Origin: Gemmatimonadota bacterium
GTDB taxonomy: Bacteria; Gemmatimonadota; Gemmatimonadetes; Longimicrobiales; Gaopeijiaceae
Assembly: GCA_016209885.1 (NCBI GenBank)
Contig: JACQVF010000104.1
Location: 1-41,880, forward strand
Length of the DNA: 41,880 nucleotides
Reading direction: 5' to 3'
This document shows, one piece after another, positions 8,742 to 16,738 of this stretch. Made by a program: the position numbers and the translations under genes. The first letter of the stretch is position 1. Every line of letters starts with the position of its first letter. Under the pieces are notes generated by a model. It was not told the DNA's origin. It ran no database searches and saw only the letters and a list, made by a program, of their open reading frames with translations.

Positions 8742-9695
8742 GTGCAGCGCGCGCGGGCGACTTCGCAGCATCCCTCGGGGCGGGGCCTCCTCCCGCTCGT
8801 GGTCGCGTCCCTGGCGGCGGTTGCCGCGACGGCCTGCCGCTCCGAGGATGCGGCTTCATCCGACCACCTGGTGGCGCACCTGACCCCCGACACGATGCGC
8901 GCCACCAGAATCCGGCCCGGGATCGGGTACCGTTACGTCTGGTCGCCGGGCGGGCCGTGGGCCGTGCATATCCTTGACGTGGATCTCTCGCGCTGCGAGA
9001 TCGGATTCGCGGTCCGCTCGCCGCGGCCAGAGGCCAACGGGCGGGGGGCGGCGCGCAAGCGAGTGACGGAGCTGTTCCGTGAGGCGGGTCCCCACGGCAT
9101 CGCTGCGGTCAACGGAGACTTCTTCACCCCTGAGGGGCTGCCGCTGGGCACGGAGATCGCCGGTGGCGTCGTCCGCACCGTCCGCGGGCGCCCGGCCTTC
9201 GCCTGGCAGCCGGGCCATACGCCCTGGATCGGCGCACCCACGCGAAGCAGCGACAGCACCCTCGTAGTGGGTTGGCCCGTACGGCTCGGCGAGCCGGACG
9301 GGCGGACCGAGGTTGTCAGCGGCTTCCCCGAGATGCTGGACGCCGGCTCACGCGTGGGCGAGCTGGGCGGACGCACGCACGAGGGCTTCGCTGCCGGCCG
9401 GCACCCGCGGACGGCGGTGGGATTCAACCCCGCGAGCCAGCGGCTCTGGCTCGTTGTCGTCGACGGGCGGCGGCGCGGGTACTCCGCGGGAATGTCGCTC
9501 CCCGAGCTCGCGGGACTCTTCGAGGCGCTCGGGGCCACTGAGGCGCTCAACCTGGATGGCGGCGGCTCTTCCGTAATGGTCATCGGCGGCCGCACCGTGA
9601 GTCGCCCGTCGGATCCGGAGGGCGAGAACCCCGTCGCCAACGCGCTCGTGCTCTACGAGGACGAGACACTCTGCCAGATGCCACCGCCGCAATAG
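8742..9695 (+). CDS. DUF2233 / NAGPA-like phosphodiester glycosidase-family lipoprotein
   Basis: A 317-aa protein of the DUF2233 family (phosphodiester glycosidase, related to mammalian NAGPA). GTG at 8742 is chosen because GGAGG sits 5 nt upstream; the frame is open further upstream but overlaps the cupin gene. A lipobox-like AATAC near residue 33 predicts a lipoprotein. Domain landmarks are GIAAVNGDFFTPEGLPLG, HPRTAVGFNPASQRLWLVVVDGR, MSLPELAGLFEALGATEALNLDGGGSSVM (the family signature) and NPVANALVLYE near the end. It is the third gene after dinB and the cupin, 37 nt after the cupin stop. A role in removing sugar-phosphate diesters at the envelope is inferred from family. Confidence 0.87.
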   Translation: MQRARATSQHPSGRGLLPLVVASLAAVAATACRSEDAASSDHLVAHLTPDTMRATRIRPGIGYRYVWSPGGPWAVHILDVDLSRCEIGFAVRSPRPEANGRGAARKRVTELFREAGPHGIAAVNGDFFTPEGLPLGTEIAGGVVRTVRGRPAFAWQPGHTPWIGAPTRSSDSTLVVGWPVRLGEPDGRTEVVSGFPEMLDAGSRVGELGGRTHEGFAAGRHPRTAVGFNPASQRLWLVVVDGRRRGYSAGMSLPELAGLFEALGATEALNLDGGGSSVMVIGGRTVSRPSDPEGENPVANALVLYEDETLCQMPPPQ

Positions 9696-9931
9696 CGGCG
9701 CGCCGCTCAGCCGCCCGCCCTCCGGGGCTGGACCCGCCCCGGGGCGTGGGCGACTACTCAAATGCCCGGCCGCGCCGAATCGCCCGTACGCTGGTACCAT
9801 GCCCCGTCTCTGCCGGCGGCGGCGAGAAGGGAGAGGGGGCCGTACGGCCGTTGACGCGGGACGCGCTGAGATCGCGGCGAGCAATGTGCCGCCGCCTCCT
9901 CTTCCTACGACTACCGAGTGACCTGAGGCCG

Positions 9932-11200
9932 ATGCGGGTCGCCTCGCGGTCGAGTGCGCTGGTGCAATACGTTGTACCGCTCGTTCTTCTGCTTACCGCG
10001 ATTGCGGGCTGCGATTCGCAGACGGGGCCGCCGACGGTGAGCGAGCCGCCGCCAACGCAGCCGTCGCCGGACACGGCCGTATCGCCCGGCGTGGTCACCG
10101 TCACGCTGGGTGCGCCGGGGATCGTCCTCGATTACTCGCGCGCGGCATGCGAGGCGTTCGATGTGCCGGACGTCTACGCGCACGCCGTGCGCGCTCCGGA
10201 CGGGATTCTGATCCTGGTCTCAGGCAACGCGCCGCGCAACTTCTGGTCGTTTGGCAGCGGCTTCAACTCCCTGGCGAGGAGCTGCCGCCCCGTTCTCGTC
10301 TCGGGTGACGACCCGACAGCGCAGAGCTTCGACAATCATGAGTGGATCACGTCCGTCTACCGCGAGGGAAACGTGATTCACGCGCTCGTGCACAACGAGT
10401 ATCACGATCCTGTCGCGTCCAACTGCAAGATCGGCGATACGAGTCCCGCGAATCCATGCTGGTACAATGCGATCACGTACGCGTTCTCGACGGATGGCGG
10501 GCGGAGCTTCCAGCAGCCGGCGGGTCCACTGCACGTGGTGGCTGCGCCGCCGCAGCGGTGGGACGCCTCGACGCTGCGCGGGGCTCCCGGGCCGTACGGC
10601 TACTTCGAGCCCTCGAACATCATCCGCGGCCCCGACAGCGCGTACTACAGCGTGTTTTTCGCGATTCCGTTCAAGGATCAGCAGACGAATCGCGGTACCT
10701 GCCTGATGCGGACGGAGACGCTCGCCCAGCCGTCGAGCTGGCGCGCGTGGGACGGGATCGGATTCAACATCCGGATGGGCAGTCCATACGGGAGCGGCGA
10801 TGATCGGCGCGCGTGTGTCTTCATCGCGCCTCAGCAGATTGGGGATCTACGCGGCAGCCTCACGTACAATACCTACCTGAAGCGCTACCTCCTGGTTGGT
10901 GCGAGCGCCGAGTCGGGGCCGGGCGGCACATCCAGGTGCGGCTTCTTCTTCGCGCTGTCGCCTGACCTGATCCGCTGGAGCAAGGCGCAGCTCTTGAGGC
11001 AGGGAGCCCTGCCTTTCCCACCCTGTCAGGGTGGCACGGCGGGCGCCGGCTCCGACGTCTATCCGTCATTGATCGATCACGCCGATGAGACGATCAACTT
11101 TGAGCGGACCGGCCGCACACCCCATCTCTACTACGTGCGCTGGAACCGGGGCCTCGATCGCGACCTGATCCGCGTGCCGGTCACGTTCGAGCTGAGGTAG
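9932..11200 (+). CDS. Predicted lipoprotein, beta-propeller/sialidase-like, function unknown
   Basis: A 422-aa secreted protein. ATG at 9932 with GAGG 4 nt upstream gives a lipoprotein signal: a hydrophobic core ending LLLTAIAGC, then a Pro/Thr-rich linker (PPPTQPSPDTAVSP). The body contains short aromatic blades typical of five-bladed glycosidase-like propellers: DGILILVSGNAP, NHEWITSVYREGNVIHALVHNEYHD, WYNAITYAFSTDGGRSF (a sialidase Asp-box-like SxDGGxxF), YFEPSNIIRGPDSAYYSVFF, and SYLKRYLL-like repeats. No catalytic triad could be assigned. The upstream extension to 9746 is unlikely to be translated. It could be a carbohydrate-binding or glycosidase-like protein. Confidence 0.7.
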   Translation: MRVASRSSALVQYVVPLVLLLTAIAGCDSQTGPPTVSEPPPTQPSPDTAVSPGVVTVTLGAPGIVLDYSRAACEAFDVPDVYAHAVRAPDGILILVSGNAPRNFWSFGSGFNSLARSCRPVLVSGDDPTAQSFDNHEWITSVYREGNVIHALVHNEYHDPVASNCKIGDTSPANPCWYNAITYAFSTDGGRSFQQPAGPLHVVAAPPQRWDASTLRGAPGPYGYFEPSNIIRGPDSAYYSVFFAIPFKDQQTNRGTCLMRTETLAQPSSWRAWDGIGFNIRMGSPYGSGDDRRACVFIAPQQIGDLRGSLTYNTYLKRYLLVGASAESGPGGTSRCGFFFALSPDLIRWSKAQLLRQGALPFPPCQGGTAGAGSDVYPSLIDHADETINFERTGRTPHLYYVRWNRGLDRDLIRVPVTFELR

Positions 11201-11338
11201 ACCGCGGTCGCGGAAGCCTCGCCCGTTGCCACTCCATGTCGGCCGGAAATCATCGTCCCCCCTCGCGGGTTCCGGGAGCTCGGCCCGGTAGTCGGCCGCG
11301 CGGTTGGCGCTGCTGTTGGCCGCAGGAGAGCGGCTCCC

Positions 11339-13198
11339 TCAGAGCGGCCGGGCAGCGCGCGCGAGCCTCTCGAACTCTTCGCGCGTGGGCAGCTCCTCCG
11401 GCACCGGGTCCTCGCCTGGATTGATGAACAGGTCGGTCTCCAGCCCGCGCTGCTTCTCGTAGAGCCGTCGGTAGAGGCCGCCCTGGCGGAGCAGTTCGTG
11501 GTGTGTGCCGCGCTCGACGATTTCACCGTGGTCCAGCACCAGGATGTGGTCCGCGCTGCGGATCGTGGAGAGGCGGTGGGCGATGACGAAGGTCGTGCGC
11601 CCGCGCCGCAGCGAGCGCAGACCATCGCGGATCAGCGCTTCGCTCTCGCTGTCCAGGCTCGAGGTAGCCTCGTCGAGGATGAGCAGGCGCGGATCGGCGA
11701 GGATCGCCCGCGCGATGGCCACGCGCTGGCGCTGTCCGCCCGACAGCTTCACGCCTCGCTCGCCGACCACCGTGTCGTAGTGCTGCTCGAAGCGCTTGAC
11801 GAACTCGTCGCAGTGCGCGATGCGGCCCGCCGCGCGGATCTCCACGTCCGTCGCGTTCGGCCGCGCGTACGCGATGTTCTCGCGGATGGTGCCATCGAAG
11901 AGGAAGTTGTCCTGCATGACCACGCCGAGCTGCGCTCGGTACTCGCGCAGGCGGAGCGTGGCGAGGTCTCGCTCAGCGACCAGGATGCGCCCCGCCGTGG
12001 GACGGTGGAACCCCATGATCAGGCCGATGAGCGTGCTCTTGCCGGCGCCGCTCGGCCCCACCAGCGCGGTGGTCGTGCCCGCCGGGGCGGTGAAGGACAC
12101 CTGGCGCAGCACGGGCACGCCGGGGAGGTACTCGAAGCTGACGTTCTCGAAGGCAACGTCGCCCGTGACCTCGCCCAGCGCCGCGCGCGCCGCGTCCTCT
12201 TCGTCCTCCGTGCTCAGCTCCCGCACCTCCTGCAGCCGGTCCAGCCCGGCGATCGCTTCCGTGAGCTGCGTGCCGATGGAAGCGATGTTCACGAGCGGCA
12301 ACACCATCATGCCCACGAAGAAGATGTACATGACCAGGTCGCCCAGCGTCATCGTCCCCGCCAGGATCGCGCGCCCGCCCACCACGATGATGAGGACACC
12401 CACACCGCCCACAATGACTGTGGACAGTGCTGTGACCGCGGAGGTGCCGGTGATCGTGCTGGCGATGTTCTGGAGCAGCCGCTCGACGCCCGCGCCGAAG
12501 ACGCCCTCTTCCCGCTCTTCGGCCACGTACACCTTCACCAGCCGCACGCCACCCAGCGCCTCGCCCAGCCGGCCGGTCACATCCGCCTCGATCCGCCAGC
12601 GTTCCCGGAAGATCGGGCGCAGCCGCTTGAAGGCGATGGTCATGGCGGCGGCGAACGCGCCCAGCAGGACGAGCGCGCCGAGCGTGAGCTGCCAGTTCAG
12701 GTACAGCAGCACGAGCAACGCGATCGCCGCCGTGAACAGGCCGCCAACGAGCTGCACGATTCCGGTCCCCACCAGGTTCCGGATCCCCTCCGGGTCGTTC
12801 ATGATGCGGGAAATGAGCGCGCCCGTCTTGGTATTGTCGAAGTAGCCCACGGGCAGGTGCAATACGTGCGCTTGCATCGCCTGCCGGGTGCGCGCGATGG
12901 CGCGCTGCGCGGCAATACTCACCACGCGCGCGAGCTCGAAGGATGTGCCCGCCTGCACGAGGGTGGCGGCCAGCGCGGCGCCCGCGAGCGGCAGCAGCAG
13001 CTCCCCGCGCTGCTGCCCGATGACCTCGTCGATCAGGAACTTCGAGCTGGCCGGCAGCACAAAGCCGGACAGCCGGTTGATGACCATCAGCACCAGTCCG
13101 ATGGCCAGGGGCCGGCGCTGGGCCCACACCAGCGCGCGCGCCTCCCGCCACGCGCTGCGCATGGCGATGCGTTTCTTCGCGGATGTCCCTTCGGTCAT
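11339..13198 (-). CDS. ABC transporter, fused permease and ATPase (exporter type)
   Basis: A 619-aa half-size ABC exporter of the MsbA/BmrA type that works as a homo- or heterodimer in the inner membrane. The N-terminal half (about 30-320) is an ABC transmembrane domain with six hydrophobic segments, beginning PLAIGLVLMVINRLSGFVL. The ATPase half shows Walker A GPSGAGKS (near residue 384), the Q-loop LGVVMQDNFLFDG, the signature LSGGQRQR (near 487), Walker B LLILDEATSSLD and the switch histidine in FVIAHRLSTI. The start is ATG at 13198; the open frame continues far upstream through a tRNA-like element and is not coding there. The C-terminal tail is acidic and short. The substrate is unknown (lipid, peptide or drug). 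Confidence 0.95.
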   Translation of the reverse strand: MTEGTSAKKRIAMRSAWREARALVWAQRRPLAIGLVLMVINRLSGFVLPASSKFLIDEVIGQQRGELLLPLAGAALAATLVQAGTSFELARVVSIAAQRAIARTRQAMQAHVLHLPVGYFDNTKTGALISRIMNDPEGIRNLVGTGIVQLVGGLFTAAIALLVLLYLNWQLTLGALVLLGAFAAAMTIAFKRLRPIFRERWRIEADVTGRLGEALGGVRLVKVYVAEEREEGVFGAGVERLLQNIASTITGTSAVTALSTVIVGGVGVLIIVVGGRAILAGTMTLGDLVMYIFFVGMMVLPLVNIASIGTQLTEAIAGLDRLQEVRELSTEDEEDAARAALGEVTGDVAFENVSFEYLPGVPVLRQVSFTAPAGTTTALVGPSGAGKSTLIGLIMGFHRPTAGRILVAERDLATLRLREYRAQLGVVMQDNFLFDGTIRENIAYARPNATDVEIRAAGRIAHCDEFVKRFEQHYDTVVGERGVKLSGGQRQRVAIARAILADPRLLILDEATSSLDSESEALIRDGLRSLRRGRTTFVIAHRLSTIRSADHILVLDHGEIVERGTHHELLRQGGLYRRLYEKQRGLETDLFINPGEDPVPEELPTREEFERLARAARPL

Positions 13199-13275
13199 GT
13201 CGCCAAAGGTGAAGACGGAGGACTGAGCTCTCCAACGAGCAGCGGCGCCGGTTCGACGGGAGGACGGGGAAACAT

Positions 13276-13358
13276 CCGGCCAGGAGGGGATCGAACCCAC
13301 GACCCCGGGTTCGAGAGCGTCCTCTACTCCTCTACTCCACCGCCGGGTTCCTGGCCGG
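13276..13358 (-). other. tRNA-like remnant
   Basis: On the minus strand the ends form a perfect 10-bp stem (CCGGCCAGGA with TCCTGGCCGG). Inside it lies a T-arm-like segment GTGGGTTCGATCCCCTC, with a normal TTCGATC loop but one T-T mismatch in the stem. A D-arm and anticodon arm do not fold: position 8 is G and the candidate anticodon stem is mostly unpaired. The middle contains a direct duplication of AGTAGAGG, which may have destroyed the fold. No CCA is encoded. Overall length fits a tRNA. It looks like a decayed tRNA gene between the ABC exporter and the receiver-like gene, but it could be chance. Confidence 0.4.
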
Positions 13359-13483
13359 CCGAAAGCTAGCGGGGAGCAGGGGCGTGAACAACCCGGCGTG
13401 ACCGGGTGGACGACAGCGGGCTCCCCGGCTAGCGTAGGCGCTTGGGGAACCGAAAGCGGGCGGCTCCGCGGCCGGGAGGCAAG

Positions 13484-13930
13484 ATGTCGGAGCGAGCGGG
13501 GGAGCCGGAGAGTGCGCGGGTGTTGATCGTGTCGCCGGCCCAGTGGCCGCGGGCGCTCCTCCGTGCCGAGCTCGAGGGCGCGGGCTACGATGCCGTCGGC
13601 ACGCGAAGCCTGTCGGCGGCGCTGCGATACCCGCCGGTGGAAGCCCTGCGCGGGCCGGTGCGTCTGCTCATCGTGGAGCAGGGTGCCGTCGAGGGCGCGG
13701 AAGAGGGGGAACAGGCTGCGCTCGAGCTCCTGGATCGCCTGCGGCAGATGCACCGCGAAGCGCGCGTGCTCCTCCTTGCCCGGGGCACGGCCGCGCTACC
13801 GCCGGGGACGTGGGACGCTGTGCTCCGCCGGCCCGTAAGCCTCGGGCAGGTCGTGGCCGCGGTGAAGGAGCTGGCCCCTGTGAGGGGCGGCCTTCCCCCG
13901 ACGCCCCAGGGCAGAGCGGACGAGACCTGA
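13484..13930 (+). CDS. Degenerate response-regulator receiver-like protein
   Basis: A 148-aa protein with the outline of a CheY-like receiver: ARVLIVSPAQWPRALLRAELEGAGYDAVGTRSLSAAL, then LLIVEQG, ARVLLLARG, and LRRPVSLGQVVAAVKEL. The acidic pair after strand 1 is absent (SPAQ), the phosphoacceptor Asp position reads VEQ, and the usual Lys-Pro becomes Arg-Pro. It is therefore probably a pseudo-receiver that cannot be phosphorylated in the standard way. There is no output domain. ATG at 13484 is preceded by GGGAGGCAAG, a good Shine-Dalgarno; the extension to 13442 is less likely. No histidine kinase is nearby. Confidence 0.65.
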   Translation: MSERAGEPESARVLIVSPAQWPRALLRAELEGAGYDAVGTRSLSAALRYPPVEALRGPVRLLIVEQGAVEGAEEGEQAALELLDRLRQMHREARVLLLARGTAALPPGTWDAVLRRPVSLGQVVAAVKELAPVRGGLPPTPQGRADET

Positions 13931-14013
13931 TCCCGGCGTCGCCGCCCCGGAGGCTCGGCTCGGCGGCGGAGGAGGACTCGGGCTGGGTACGTCTCGCGTA
14001 TTGCGCGAAGATA

Positions 14014-14046
14014 CATCTGCTATATTATTGCTTCATCTGTTATAGA
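14014..14046 (+). promoter_or_regulatory. Duplicated extended -10 promoter / operator of the chrB operon
   Basis: Two near-identical copies lie exactly 20 bp apart: CATCTGCTATATT from 14014 and CATCTGTTATAGA from 14034. Each contains an extended -10 (TG, one base, then TATATT or TATAGA). The second -10 ends 8 nt before the GTG start at 14055, so its transcript would be nearly leaderless, while the first gives a leader of about 20 nt carrying GAGAGA. Spacing of two helical turns also fits binding of a regulator such as ChrB itself. No good -35 box is seen at 17 bp from either. Confidence 0.6.
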
Positions 14047-14054
14047 GAGACCTC

Positions 14055-15050
14055 GTGGAAGACGCGCCCGGAGCCCGCTGGCTCCTGCTGATCCATCAGA
14101 TCCCGCCGAAGCCGGGCTATTTCCGGGTGAAGGTCTGGCGCCGGCTCCAGCGACTCGGGTCTGTGGCGCTCAAGAACTCGGTTTACGTGCTGCCCGCGAG
14201 CGAGCAAGCGCGGGAGGACTTCGAGTGGATGCTCCGGGAGATCGTGGAGGGTGGTGGTGGAGCGTCGATCTGCGAGGTGGCGTTTGTGGGCGGGCTTTCT
14301 GACCAGGAAGTCGAGGCGCTCTTCCGCGCTGCCCGGGATGCGGACTATGCCCGGATCGCCGAGGACGCCCGGGCGATCCTGAGCTCGGGTTCGGCCGGCG
14401 AGCGGATCCCGGACGCCCTTCGTGGGCAGGTGGACAGCGACGTCGTCCGTCTGAGGCGGCGCCTCGCGGAGGTCGTCGCCATCGATTTCTGCGGTGCTCC
14501 GGGGCGTGAGTCTGCGGAGGAGTTGCTGGCGGCCGTGGAGCGGCGGTTGCTCGGGGGCGTAAGCGAGCCGCGTCCTGGCGGCGCGGGCGTGGAGTCCGAG
14601 CAGCTACGCGGCCGCGTGTGGGTGACGCGACGCGGGATCCAGGTGGACCGGATGGCGAGCGCGTGGCTCATCCTGCGCTTCATCGACCCGGAGGCACGCT
14701 TCAAGTTCGTGGTCGGTCGCGGCTATCGGGCCGAAAGGGGGGAGATCCGGTTCGACATGTTCGAGGCCGATTTCACGCACCAGGGTGACCGCTGCACCTT
14801 CGAGATCCTGCTGGAGCGGGTCGGGTTGGAGGATCCCGGGCTCCGGGCCATCGCCGAGATCGTGCACGACATCGACCTGAAGGATGCGAAGTTCGGGCGG
14901 GCGGAGACGCCCGGGATAGAGCGGCTGATTACGGGGATGCAGGTAGCGCAGGTGGATGATGAGGCGCGCCTTTCGCGCGGGGTGATGCTGTTCGACGATC
15001 TCTACGCGGCGTACGGGCAGGGCGGTGCCGCGAGGGAGCGTGGCCCCTGA
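14055..15050 (+). CDS. chrB: ChrB family protein (regulator-like N-domain plus ChrB C-terminal domain)
   Basis: A 331-aa protein of the ChrB family, known from chromate-resistance operons as a chromate-responsive regulator. The N-terminal PaaX-like part (about 1-95) reads RWLLLIHQIPPKPGYFRVKVWRRLQRLGSVALKNSVYVLP, the usual ChrB opening. A middle helical linker follows (100-185), then the ChrB C-terminal domain (about 190-325) with VTRRGIQVDRMASAWLILRFIDPEA, FDMFEADFTHQGDRCTFE and FDDLYAAY. The start is GTG with GAGAGA upstream. Its stop overlaps the start of fetA (TGATG). Unlike classical operons, no chrA transporter follows; FetAB-type export genes take its place. It could be a regulator or an enzyme of metal-oxyanion stress. 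Confidence 0.92.
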   Translation: MEDAPGARWLLLIHQIPPKPGYFRVKVWRRLQRLGSVALKNSVYVLPASEQAREDFEWMLREIVEGGGGASICEVAFVGGLSDQEVEALFRAARDADYARIAEDARAILSSGSAGERIPDALRGQVDSDVVRLRRRLAEVVAIDFCGAPGRESAEELLAAVERRLLGGVSEPRPGGAGVESEQLRGRVWVTRRGIQVDRMASAWLILRFIDPEARFKFVVGRGYRAERGEIRFDMFEADFTHQGDRCTFEILLERVGLEDPGLRAIAEIVHDIDLKDAKFGRAETPGIERLITGMQVAQVDDEARLSRGVMLFDDLYAAYGQGGAARERGP

Positions 15051-15820
15051 TGGCAAACCGGGAAGTGGAGATGCTGCGGAGCTTGGCAGCGGGCTCTGCG
15101 GCGGCGTTCGGGTTGCGTGGCGTGCGCCAGGAGAAAGACGGCGCGGCGGTCCTCGACGGAGTCAGCCTTGAGATCCCGCCCGGGTGCATCACGGTTCTGG
15201 TCGGGCCCTCGGGTGCGGGGAAGACCTCGCTCCTTCGGCTCCTCAACCGCCTCGATGACCCGGTTGCCGGCGATATCTTCTACCACGGGCGGCGCGTGGA
15301 CAGTTACCCCGTACGGGAGCTGCGTTGCCGGGTCGCCTTCGTGTTCCAGGTCCCGCTGCTTTTCGCCGGCACGGTGCGCGACAACTTGTGGGTGGCGGCG
15401 GAGCTGGCGGGGTTAGAGGGCCGCGAGTTTGAGGAGCGGGCGAGGGAAGCGCTGGCGTTAGCGGAGCTGGACGCCTCCGTTGCGGACCGGCCCGGCGACC
15501 GGCTGTCGGTGGGAGAGAAGCAACGGGTCACCATTGCGCGGGCGCTCGTGAGCGCGCCTGAGGCGCTCCTCATGGACGAACCCACGGCGGCCCTCGACCC
15601 GGAGACGGCGGAGCGGCTGCTGGACACGATCCGGCACCTGGTCGAGAAGCGCGGCCTCACGATCGTGATGGTCACGCATCGCCTGGCCGAAGCGAGGCGC
15701 GCAGGGGATTTCGCGGTGCTGCTGGACAGGGGCCGGGTGGTCGAGGCGGGTTCCGTTCCGGAGATGTTCCGGCGTCCACTCGAAGTCCGGACGCGGGCGT
15801 TTCTCGAGCGCGGGCTTTAG
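15050..15820 (+). CDS. fetA: FetA-like ABC transporter ATP-binding protein
   Basis: A 256-aa ATPase that pairs with the FetB-like permease encoded downstream. The E. coli pair (YbbL/YbbM) exports iron and helps survive peroxide. Motifs are Walker A GPSGAGKT (52-59), the Q-loop VAFVFQVPLLFAGTVRDNL, the signature LSVGEKQR (152-159, typical of this group in place of LSGGQ), Walker B ALLMDEPTAALD (172-183) and the switch His in MVTHRLAEA. The ATG at 15050 overlaps the chrB stop by one base, which implies tight coupling. An internal ATG (15071) would still precede the Walker A, but the overlap favours the first. Confidence 0.9.
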   Translation: MANREVEMLRSLAAGSAAAFGLRGVRQEKDGAAVLDGVSLEIPPGCITVLVGPSGAGKTSLLRLLNRLDDPVAGDIFYHGRRVDSYPVRELRCRVAFVFQVPLLFAGTVRDNLWVAAELAGLEGREFEERAREALALAELDASVADRPGDRLSVGEKQRVTIARALVSAPEALLMDEPTAALDPETAERLLDTIRHLVEKRGLTIVMVTHRLAEARRAGDFAVLLDRGRVVEAGSVPEMFRRPLEVRTRAFLERGL

Positions 15821-15900
15821 CTTTAGCAGGTCGTTCAAGAGCTTCAGTGCGTCGCGCGCCTGGGGCTTGCACGCCCGAGACCAGGGACGAGGAGGAGTCG

Positions 15901-16728
15901 ATGCGGATTCTTGACGCGCCGATCGAATCCATTTCCTGGCCGGAGCTCTGCCTGGCCGCCGGGCTGATCCTGGTCGCCCTCGGGATCTCGAGCTGGCAGC
16001 GGCTCGGACTGGCGCGCCCCCTTGCGATCGGCGCCCTGCGAGGCGCCGTCCAGCTCCTCCTAGTCGGCTACGTCCTGGTCTATATCTTCGCGCTGGACCG
16101 GTGGTATCTCGTCGTGGCCGCGCTGGTGCTCATGGTGCTGACTGCCACCAAGGCCGCGGTGGACCGGCAGGCGGCCAGCGACCGGAGGCGTCTCCTGGGG
16201 ATCACCGGGGCCGCGCTGTTCCTGGGCGCTGGCCTCACCCTGGCCTACGTCGGTGCCGCGGTCGTGCGCGCCGAACCCTGGTACAACCCGCGCTACCTGA
16301 TTCCGCTTTTCGGGATGATCGTGGGCAACGCCATGAACGCCGCTGCCCTGGCCGCCGAGCGCCTTTCGGGCGAGATGGCGGCGCGGCAGGCGGAGATCGA
16401 GGCCTACCTCGCGCTGGGAGCGAGCCCCAGGGCCGCGTCCCACGCGGCCGTTCGGGCGGCGCTGCGTGCCGCCCTCATCCCGACGGCGAGCGGCCTGGCG
16501 GTGGTGGGAATCGTCTCGCTCCCGGGGATGATGACGGGTCAGATCCTGGCCGGGGCCTCGCCCGTCGGCGCCGTGCGCTACCAGATCGTGGTCGTGTTCA
16601 TGCTGGCCGCCGCGAGCGCCGCTACCGCCGCGCTCGTCGCTCTCTGGTACCGCCGGCTGTTCTTCACGGAAGCCGAACAGCTGCGCATCCCGGAGGTGAG
16701 AGCTGCCTCGGGATCGACCCGCTCGTGA
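15901..16728 (+). CDS. fetB: FetB-like (UPF0014) ABC transporter permease
   Basis: A 275-aa membrane protein of the FetB/YbbM family, the permease partner of the preceding ATPase. About seven hydrophobic helices are visible, starting ELCLAAGLILVALGISSW. Family hallmarks are LGLARPLAIGALRGAVQLLLVGYVL, PRYLIPLFGMIVGNAMNAAALAAERL (the most conserved segment) and LIPTASGLAVVGIVSLPGMMTGQILAG, followed by YQIVVVFMLAAAS. The ATG at 15901 has GGAGGAG immediately upstream; the open frame back to 15847 lacks this. It lies 80 bp after fetA and 10 bp before the DUF1259 gene. Exports iron or another metal by family inference. Confidence 0.92.
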   Translation: MRILDAPIESISWPELCLAAGLILVALGISSWQRLGLARPLAIGALRGAVQLLLVGYVLVYIFALDRWYLVVAALVLMVLTATKAAVDRQAASDRRRLLGITGAALFLGAGLTLAYVGAAVVRAEPWYNPRYLIPLFGMIVGNAMNAAALAAERLSGEMAARQAEIEAYLALGASPRAASHAAVRAALRAALIPTASGLAVVGIVSLPGMMTGQILAGASPVGAVRYQIVVVFMLAAASAATAALVALWYRRLFFTEAEQLRIPEVRAASGSTRS

Positions 16729-16738
16729 GAGGTGCGTC

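Noticed and set aside
9698-9711. GC-only palindrome after the DUF2233 gene as terminator
   Set aside because: There is a dyad (AGCGGCGCGCCGCT type) but no T-run, so intrinsic termination cannot be claimed.
11498-13369. 623-aa open frame on the plus strand
   Set aside because: Antisense of the ABC exporter; composition is His/Arg/Asp-rich without any domain.
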